56,435 nucleotides of DNA from an uncultured Atopobium sp. (lineage in GTDB: Bacteria; Actinomycetota; Coriobacteriia; Coriobacteriales; Atopobiaceae), in the NCBI GenBank assembly GCA_938045565.1, contig CALIAZ010000040.1, forward strand, positions 1 to 56,435. The letters are read 5' to 3'. Numbering within the stretch: position 1 is the first letter of the stretch; each line of letters begins with the position of its first letter. The translations under genes were made by a program, and so were the position numbers. The notes below the pieces were generated by a model. It was given only the letters and a program-made list of their open reading frames with translations, made no database searches and was not told the DNA's origin. Shown here one piece after another: positions 51,323-56,435 of the stretch.

Positions 51323-52765
51323 TTACTGAGCTGCAGGTCCCTCAGGATTCTGAGCTGGTGCATCTGCTGGAGCAGCTGGTGCCTCAGGAGCCTCTGGAGC
51401 TGTTGGGATAATTGGCTCAACAACAACAGTTGAAGCTGGTGCAGGCTCTGGAGCTGCAGGAGCAACAGGTGCCTCAGGGACTACAGGAGCAACTGGTGCT
51501 GCAGGTGCAATGGGTGCAACTGGCGCAGCAGGTGCTGCAGGTGCTGCAGGTGCAACTGGTGCAGCTGGAGCTGCAGGAGCAACAGGTGCCTCAGGGGCTA
51601 CAGGAGCAACTGGTGCCGCAGGCGCCGCAGGAGCAACAGGCGCTGCAGGAGCAGCAGGAGCCACTGGTGCAGCAGGTGCTACTGGAGCCGCAACAGGCTC
51701 AGCTGGAGCTGCAACAGGGGTTGCAGGTACAACTGGAGCTGGAGCAGCAACTGGGGCAGCAGGCGCTGCAGGAGCTGCTGGAGCTGGGGTTGCTACTGGT
51801 GTTGGTGCTGGTGCTGCGACAGGAACAGCAACGGGTGCTACTGCAGGAGCAGCGGTTGCTGCTGGTGCGGTTGGAGCAACAGGTGCTGGAGCAGCGTATG
51901 TAGCAGCTGCGCCATCACGTGGATCGTTAATGAATGGTGGCAGTGGATCGTTGCTCTGTCCCCATGCAGGAACATTGAACTGACGCATCCAAAGAGCGAT
52001 TGCGTTCTGCATAAGAAGCATAACGATAAGACCAACAACGTGACCAATATAGCCAATAACCAGGAAAATTGGTCCCATCTGAATGAAGCCGCGTGCAAGC
52101 AGAGCAAGCATGATAAGACCAACCTGGTCCTGGCTGGTAACGTTCTGAGTTCTTGCAATGGTAAAAGCTTGAGTACCAATGTTAACAATCATGCTAATTG
52201 CAGCGCTGCCGCCAATGATACCCATAATAATAGAGGTAATAATGCCAAGCACAATGCCCATACCAAAGATGCGGAACAGACCGCCCATGTCATGCTTAAT
52301 CATCTCAAAGATGTTCTTAAAAGAAAAACCAGCAGAGATGCGACCATAAACTGATGCGCGAACCTGAACAACATTGATGAACAGTGGGTACACAAATGCT
52401 GCAACAATAAAGACTGGGATAAGAATCAGATTGATGACTGGAATAAAGGAAAGAATTCCAGTAGCAATGCTGTATGCCAGACCAAAGGCAATTGCAATGA
52501 CAGCTGCCTTAAAACCAGTAACAATGTAAGTACCAAACTTGAGGTCCTTCTGCTTTGGACCAGCATTGATGCCCCATGCAGTTACGCGCGCAGTCTCAAG
52601 TGCATAACCAACAAGTGCAAGAATTCCGACAACTGGAATAAGACCAAACAGAGCCATAATAAGGACAGGCTTCCACCAGCCCTTTTCCAGAGTCAGAAGT
52701 GCCCAGGAGCGTGCAAAATAGCGATCACGCCTGAAACCATTCAACTCATCTGCTGAAACAGCCAT
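51323..52765 (-). CDS. DUF4013 membrane protein with long Pro/Ala/Val repeat tail
   Basis: 480 residues. The first ~270 form a membrane domain with about five to six helices (RSWALLTLEKGWWKPVLIMALFGLIPVVGILALVGYAL is the DUF4013-like start). Residues about 285-480 are a low-complexity run of PVAPAAPAAP-type units ending in EGPAAQ. The tail is encoded by imperfect 9-36-bp repeats and so is prone to length change. It may span the cell wall; function unknown. Compare the tails at 2005-3168. Confidence 0.78.
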   Translation of the reverse strand: MAVSADELNGFRRDRYFARSWALLTLEKGWWKPVLIMALFGLIPVVGILALVGYALETARVTAWGINAGPKQKDLKFGTYIVTGFKAAVIAIAFGLAYSIATGILSFIPVINLILIPVFIVAAFVYPLFINVVQVRASVYGRISAGFSFKNIFEMIKHDMGGLFRIFGMGIVLGIITSIIMGIIGGSAAISMIVNIGTQAFTIARTQNVTSQDQVGLIMLALLARGFIQMGPIFLVIGYIGHVVGLIVMLLMQNAIALWMRQFNVPAWGQSNDPLPPFINDPRDGAAATYAAPAPVAPTAPAATAAPAVAPVAVPVAAPAPTPVATPAPAAPAAPAAPVAAPAPVVPATPVAAPAEPVAAPVAPAAPVAPAAPAAPVAPAAPAAPVAPVAPEAPVAPAAPAAPVAPAAPAAPAAPVAPIAPAAPVAPVVPEAPVAPAAPEPAPASTVVVEPIIPTAPEAPEAPAAPADAPAQNPEGPAAQ

Positions 52766-52883
52766 TTAACTCTCCCCTCGTGTCAAAAAGATGACATCGA
52801 ATTACTAAGCCTAAACATTCTATATAAAATCGAAAAATAAATATATCTTTATTGGTAGCAATTAATCAAATCAAAATGTTAAA

Positions 52884-52974
52884 TGGCGGAGGAGGAGGGA
52901 TTCGAACCCTCGTACCCCTAGAAGGGGTAAACGGTTTTCGAGACCGCCGCATTCAACCACTCTGCCACCCCTCC
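52884..52974 (-). tRNA. tRNA-Ser (CGA)
   Basis: A 91-nt cloverleaf with GGAGGGG/CTCCTCC acceptor arms, a long variable arm, GGTTCGAATCC T-arm and anticodon loop CTCGAAA, which gives anticodon CGA. The CCA end is encoded (3' end at 52884). Confidence 0.93.
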
Positions 52975-52984
52975 GAAGGGTGAA

Positions 52985-53004
52985 ACGGCGCCCGTAGGCG
53001 CCGT
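52985..53004 (-). other. Hairpin between the two tRNA-Ser genes
   Basis: ACGGCGCC and GGCGCCGT form a perfect 8-bp stem with a 4-nt loop. It may be a processing or termination signal between the tandem tRNAs. The T-run is short. Confidence 0.5.
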
Positions 53005-53012
53005 GAAAATTC

Positions 53013-53103
53013 TGGCGGAGAGTCAGGGATTTGAACCCTGGAGACGCTTTAGACGCCTACACGATTTCCAATCGTGCTCCTTCGGCCACTCGGACAACTC
53101 TCC
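53013..53103 (-). tRNA. tRNA-Ser (GGA)
   Basis: A 91-nt cloverleaf, acceptor GGAGAGT/ACTCTCC, long variable arm, anticodon loop TTGGAAA giving anticodon GGA, encoded CCA. A -10 TATACT lies about 20 nt upstream (53123-53128). Confidence 0.93.
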
Positions 53104-53229
53104 ATATAAAACCGCACGGGACAGTATAGCGGATTTCTCACCAATATAGGACGAGAAGTTCTGTGTATTTTTAATACTTGTGTAGTATTGTCATACTCAT
53201 AAAAAGTAAAACACCAGTAGGAGGTATGG

Positions 53230-53973
53230 ATGCCACCGTTTTTCTCGCCTTATGGCACAGATGCAATTTCTGTGGGCATCCCCTACTGGCTGGACCTTCT
53301 AACAGTAATTATTGGCGCAATCTCGGGAATTTTAGTTGCACGAGATCGTCACTTAGACCTTGTGGGCTTTGTAGGTCTTAGTCTTTTAGGCGGCCTGGGC
53401 GGCGGACTTATCAGGGACGTCATGATGCAAGAGGGTGGCGTCTACATGCTTAACTCGCCCTACGCCATTCCGGCTGCCGTTTTTACCGCCGTTTTGCTGT
53501 TTATGTTTCCCGAGCCGCTTGGTAGATTTCCGCGCATGCTTGAGTGGACCGATATTATCTCTGTTGGCCTCTTTGCCGTTGTTGGTACCGATAAAGCCCT
53601 GGTATATCACCTGCTCCCCTTTTCGGTCATTCTGATGGGAAGCATCACAGGCGTGGGCGGCGGTATGCTTCGCGATGTCTTTCTTGGCGATATTCCTCGC
53701 ATTTTCCAGCGAAGCAATCTCTATGCATTTTGCGCAGTTGCAGGCGCAACCTCCTATTGGGCTCTTGTTTCTTATGCGGGCGTCACCAAAATTTGGGCAG
53801 CCGTTGTCTGTGTTGTGGTTACCGTTAGCCTCAGGCGCTGGTCTCTCAAATACAACGTGCTTTCACCTGCAGATATTGACCTTACTCCACACGTAATGCG
53901 CAGCGTCAACAAGCTTCGTCACAAAGCTCAGAAGCCAGGTAAGCAGCCTGAGCAGAACACCCCGTCAAAGTAG
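53230..53973 (+). CDS. TRIC/UPF0126 family membrane protein (PF03458)
   Basis: 247 residues with about seven hydrophobic segments. The duplicated motif GGLGGGLIRDVM (about 56-67) and GVGGGMLRDVFLGDIP (about 139-154) marks the two repeats of the trimeric intracellular cation channel/YicG family. Ribosome site AGGAGGT 4 nt before the ATG; an out-of-frame ATG lies at 53226. Terminator at 53976. Confidence 0.88.
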   Translation: MPPFFSPYGTDAISVGIPYWLDLLTVIIGAISGILVARDRHLDLVGFVGLSLLGGLGGGLIRDVMMQEGGVYMLNSPYAIPAAVFTAVLLFMFPEPLGRFPRMLEWTDIISVGLFAVVGTDKALVYHLLPFSVILMGSITGVGGGMLRDVFLGDIPRIFQRSNLYAFCAVAGATSYWALVSYAGVTKIWAAVVCVVVTVSLRRWSLKYNVLSPADIDLTPHVMRSVNKLRHKAQKPGKQPEQNTPSK

Positions 53974-53975
53974 AT

Positions 53976-53998
53976 AAACCGCCGCAATCGGGCGGTTT
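53976..53998 (+). terminator. Terminator after the TRIC-family gene
   Basis: AAACCGCC (53976-53983) and GGCGGTTT (53991-53998), 7-nt loop, with TTTTGG at the end. It begins 2 nt after the stop. Confidence 0.8.
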
Positions 53999-54064
53999 TG
54001 GCGATTCGGTTGTTTTTGCTTACTCTTACACGCCCTTTACCAGCACTTTATTTAAAATCCGCCT

Positions 54065-54113
54065 AAAACAAAACTGGCGAGAAACCCTTGCAGCTGCAAG
54101 TTTTTCTCGCCAG
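54065..54113 (-). terminator. Terminator of typA, made from an inverted TTCTCGCC pair
   Basis: CTGGCGAGAAA (54074-54084) and TTTCTCGCCAG (54103-54113) form an 11-bp stem, with the palindrome CTTGCAGCTGCAAG inside. TTTTGTTTT follows on the minus strand. The arms are two copies of the repeated octamer described in the findings. Confidence 0.85.
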
Positions 54114-54137
54114 ATTGGTTGTCTGTAAACGACGCTG

Positions 54138-55976
54138 TTACTTCTTAACCATACCGTTACGGACTGCCCACTTACGGCGCTCAGTCTCGGAAAGAATACG
54201 CTTACGCATGCGGATGTTTTGTGGCGTGATCTCGACAAGCTCGTCGTCCATGATGTACTCCAGAGCCTCTTCCAGCGTAAACAGGCGTGGAGGAGTCAGC
54301 TGAACTGAAATATCTGCAGTTGAAGACCTCTGGTTGCCCAAAGACTTGGTGCGCGCAATGTTAACAACCATGTCGCCTGGCCTTGAACGCTCGCCAACCA
54401 GCATACCCTCGTAACACTCAACGCCTGGAGAAACAAAGAGCTGGCCGCGTTCCTGGAGCGTGCCAAGTGCATACGCAACAGCCTTCTCAGTGGACATGGA
54501 AATCATGGCGCCGTTCTGGCGGCTACCAATATCACCTGCAAAAGGACCGTACTCAAGGAAAGTGTGGTAGAAGACTGCGTCTCCGTGGGTGACGTTCATG
54601 ACGCGCGTCTTAAGACCCATGATGCCGCGGGTTGGAATCTTGAACTCAAGGTGCGTCTGAGTCTCACCAGTGTCCATGATGGACATGGTGCCGCCAACGT
54701 TACCAAAGACCTCGATAACCTTACCGGCATACTCTGGGTTGCACTCAACAACGGCCTGCTCAATAGGCTCAAGCGTGTGTCCCTGGGCGTCCTTCTTGAA
54801 CAGAACGCGAGGACGACCAACCTGGAATTCAAAGCCTTCACGGCGCATGCTCTCCATAAGAACAGAGAGGTGCAGAATACCACGACCAGAAACCTCAATG
54901 CCCGTCTTATCAGGAAGCTCCTCAATGCGCATGGTAACGTTATTCTCGCGCTCTGTCATCAGGCGCTCTTTGAGCTGACGTCCACCAACAATGTCTCCCT
55001 CACGGCCAACAAGTGGCGAGGTAGAAGGCTCAAAAATAATGGAAAGAGTTGGTGGATCAATCTCAATTGGATCCAGCTCAACAGGATTCTCTGGATCAGT
55101 GTAGACATCACCAATATCAGTGTTATCAACGCCAACGATTGCCGCAATATCACCTGCGTCAACCTCATCGCACTCCTTACGACCCAGGTAGTCAAAGGTG
55201 AACAGCTGCTTGACCTGGCTCATGGCGCGGGAGCCATCATTTTTGACAACAAGAATCTTGTCACCGGTATGAACAGTTCCGGAATACACACGACCAATAC
55301 CAATACGGCCCAGGTAATCAGAGTGATCAATGGTGACGCACTGCATAGCAAGAGGGCCATCGATATCAACATCTGGAGCTGGAAGACCGTCGATAATCAT
55401 ATCGAGAAGAGGGAACATGTTGTCATTGTCATCATTTGGATCAAGGCGAGCGTAGCCATTAACGCCAGAAGCAAAGACAACGTGCTCCATAGTGAACTCA
55501 AGCTGCTCATCGGTTGCGCCAAGGTCCATCATAAGATCAAGAGAATCGTTAACAACAGCCTCTGGACGAGCGCCGTCGCGGTCAATCTTGTTGACAACCA
55601 TCATGATAGAAAGACCTGCATCAATGGCGTGACGCAGAACAAAGCGCGTCTGTGGCATAGGACCCTCAGCTGCATCGACCAGCAAAAGTGCGCCATCAGC
55701 CATCTTCAAAACACGTTCTACCTCGCCACCGAAGTCAGCGTGGCCAGGGGTATCAATAACGTTGATCTTGACGCCCTTGTACTCAATAGAGATATTCTTT
55801 GCCAGAATAGTAATTCCGCGCTCACGCTCCTGATCGTTGGAGTCCAGAATTCTCTCTTGAACCTGCTGGTTCTCGCGGAATGCATCGGTTGCCTTAAGCA
55901 TCTGGTCAACCATGGTAGTTTTACCGTGGTCAACGTGGGCGATGATAGCAATATTTCTGATGTTGTCTTGACGCAT
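54138..55976 (-). CDS. typA: Translational GTPase TypA/BipA
   Basis: 612 residues. G1 AHVDHGKTT (about 13-21), G2 RERGITI, G3 DTPGHADFGGEVERVL and G4 NKIDRDGARP, then domain II and the C-terminal EF-G-like domains with ERGQLFVSPG and GMLVGERSRPGDM. It binds the ribosome and helps assembly and translation under stress. Monocistronic. Confidence 0.96.
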   Translation of the reverse strand: MRQDNIRNIAIIAHVDHGKTTMVDQMLKATDAFRENQQVQERILDSNDQERERGITILAKNISIEYKGVKINVIDTPGHADFGGEVERVLKMADGALLLVDAAEGPMPQTRFVLRHAIDAGLSIMMVVNKIDRDGARPEAVVNDSLDLMMDLGATDEQLEFTMEHVVFASGVNGYARLDPNDDNDNMFPLLDMIIDGLPAPDVDIDGPLAMQCVTIDHSDYLGRIGIGRVYSGTVHTGDKILVVKNDGSRAMSQVKQLFTFDYLGRKECDEVDAGDIAAIVGVDNTDIGDVYTDPENPVELDPIEIDPPTLSIIFEPSTSPLVGREGDIVGGRQLKERLMTERENNVTMRIEELPDKTGIEVSGRGILHLSVLMESMRREGFEFQVGRPRVLFKKDAQGHTLEPIEQAVVECNPEYAGKVIEVFGNVGGTMSIMDTGETQTHLEFKIPTRGIMGLKTRVMNVTHGDAVFYHTFLEYGPFAGDIGSRQNGAMISMSTEKAVAYALGTLQERGQLFVSPGVECYEGMLVGERSRPGDMVVNIARTKSLGNQRSSTADISVQLTPPRLFTLEEALEYIMDDELVEITPQNIRMRKRILSETERRKWAVRNGMVKK

Positions 55977-56103
55977 AAGTCTCTATCTCTCGAAGGTATG
56001 TGTTTGGACTTGCTACTTCAGGTCCAATTCTTATCAGCTTTAGAACTTTAGTGCAATTACGCGCCTAGAGCGCCCAGAAATTTCAATGAACGCAGCTTTT
56101 TCA

Positions 56104-56435
56104 TTACAGAAGCGGCTCAAGCTCTCCTGCCGGAGCTGGATCAGACCACACAAACTGGTCGCCTTGGCCTTTTCCGTGAACCAAAGAATATGCCGAGAAA
56201 CTCTTATAGCCCTTCTCGCCAAACTCAAGAAGCACAGCATCTTCGTAACCGCCCTCTTTGAGCAGTTGAATGGCTCCTTCATATACAAGCGCATAGCGAA
56301 CAGGCTCTTCGAGCCCTGCTTCTTTATCGCCCTTCTGTTTTGCTAGGTCAAGCACGCGCTTATGGGCGCCCTCAAGTAGCTCTTCTGGACCGTCGTCAGA
56401 AAACTCATAACTTGCAACGGTGCCTGACGCATCTT
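56104..56435 (-). CDS. Unidentified protein, 3' part only
   Basis: The open frame runs from beyond the window edge to TAA at 56104-56106, at least 109 codons. Visible sequence includes SYEFSDDGPEELLEGAHKRV, AKQKGDKEAGLEEPVRYALVYEGAIQLLK and GEKGYKSFSAYSLVHGKGQGDQFVW. No membrane segment or known motif is apparent. An internal GTG at 56355 could start a shorter product, but the frame stays open to the edge. Confidence 0.6.
   Translation of the reverse strand, partial: DASGTVASYEFSDDGPEELLEGAHKRVLDLAKQKGDKEAGLEEPVRYALVYEGAIQLLKEGGYEDAVLLEFGEKGYKSFSAYSLVHGKGQGDQFVWSDPAPAGELEPLL

Noticed and set aside
51412..51983. Plus-strand collagen-like or Gln-rich frames
   Set aside because: They are readings of the Pro/Ala repeat DNA of the DUF4013 gene in other frames.
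54564..56051. 495-codon plus-strand open frame opposite typA
   Set aside because: It is the antisense shadow of the highly conserved typA gene and shows no domain.

Overview
The window looks like chromosome from a low-to-mid GC member of the Coriobacteriia (Atopobium/Lancefieldella/Olsenella type). This is inferred from the mix of Actinobacteria-like core genes (purine synthesis, TypA, the rpsF-ssb-rpsR-rplI-dnaB cluster) with an LPXTG adhesin, a class B sortase and ECF transporters. The genus cannot be proven from the sequence alone. Most core genes lie on the minus strand.

Region by region: 1-4447 is a minus-strand unit encoding an SPFH-domain membrane protein, a small ribbon-helix-helix protein, an ABC ATPase with Pro/Ala-rich tails and its permease. 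4448-5105 is a repeat-rich non-coding stretch. 5106-7508 holds an L-lactate/L-2-hydroxyacid dehydrogenase and the rRNA methyltransferase rlmD. 7509-12137 is an accessory region at the 3' end of rlmD. The end of that gene occurs three times here (intact at 7508, a fragment at 8460-8720, a short remnant at 12057-12137), which marks a site used repeatedly by integrating elements. The segment between the second and third copies carries a three-gene cassette of unknown function (HTH-DUF4357 protein, 224-aa protein, 482-aa membrane protein). It is the best candidate here for an undescribed system. 12242-20770 is an A+T-rich transport island: two exporter-fold ABC proteins, an ECF ATPase, EcfT and an MptD-type S component, with a divergent PchR/YbtA-like AraC regulator, an alpha/beta hydrolase and an orphan RelB/DinJ antitoxin. 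I infer metal-chelate or siderophore uptake. 20899-24680 contains small enzymes, two of them visibly broken (nucleoside phosphorylase by frameshift, GyrI-like protein by a stop codon).

24918-31216 carries an LPETG-anchored InlB/MucBP-repeat surface protein, TrmL, a Pit/DUF47 phosphate transporter pair, a YjbR protein, a SemiSWEET and a small membrane protein. 31263-38421 carries an acyltransferase flanked by 33-bp direct repeats, purN-purM-purF, a class B sortase, purE and a pyridoxal/pyridoxamine kinase. 38422-46308 has a MITE-like inverted repeat, a Thr/Gly-tailed membrane protein, an ABC exporter, a NUDIX hydrolase, an unusual DegV-PurD fusion and purA. 46309-51092 is the conserved dnaB / rplI / DUF2232 / rpsR / ssb / rpsF cluster. 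The window ends with a DUF4013 membrane protein with a Pro/Ala tail, two tRNA-Ser genes, a TRIC/UPF0126 membrane protein, TypA and the 3' part of an unidentified gene.

The purine genes (purF, M, N, E, D, A) are spread over three transcription units, and each unit appears to begin with, or lie next to, an inverted repeat that could form a leader hairpin or operator. An octamer, TTCTCGCC, occurs about 20 times on the two strands, roughly ten times chance. It forms one inverted pair in the typA terminator, as DNA-uptake sequences do in other bacteria.
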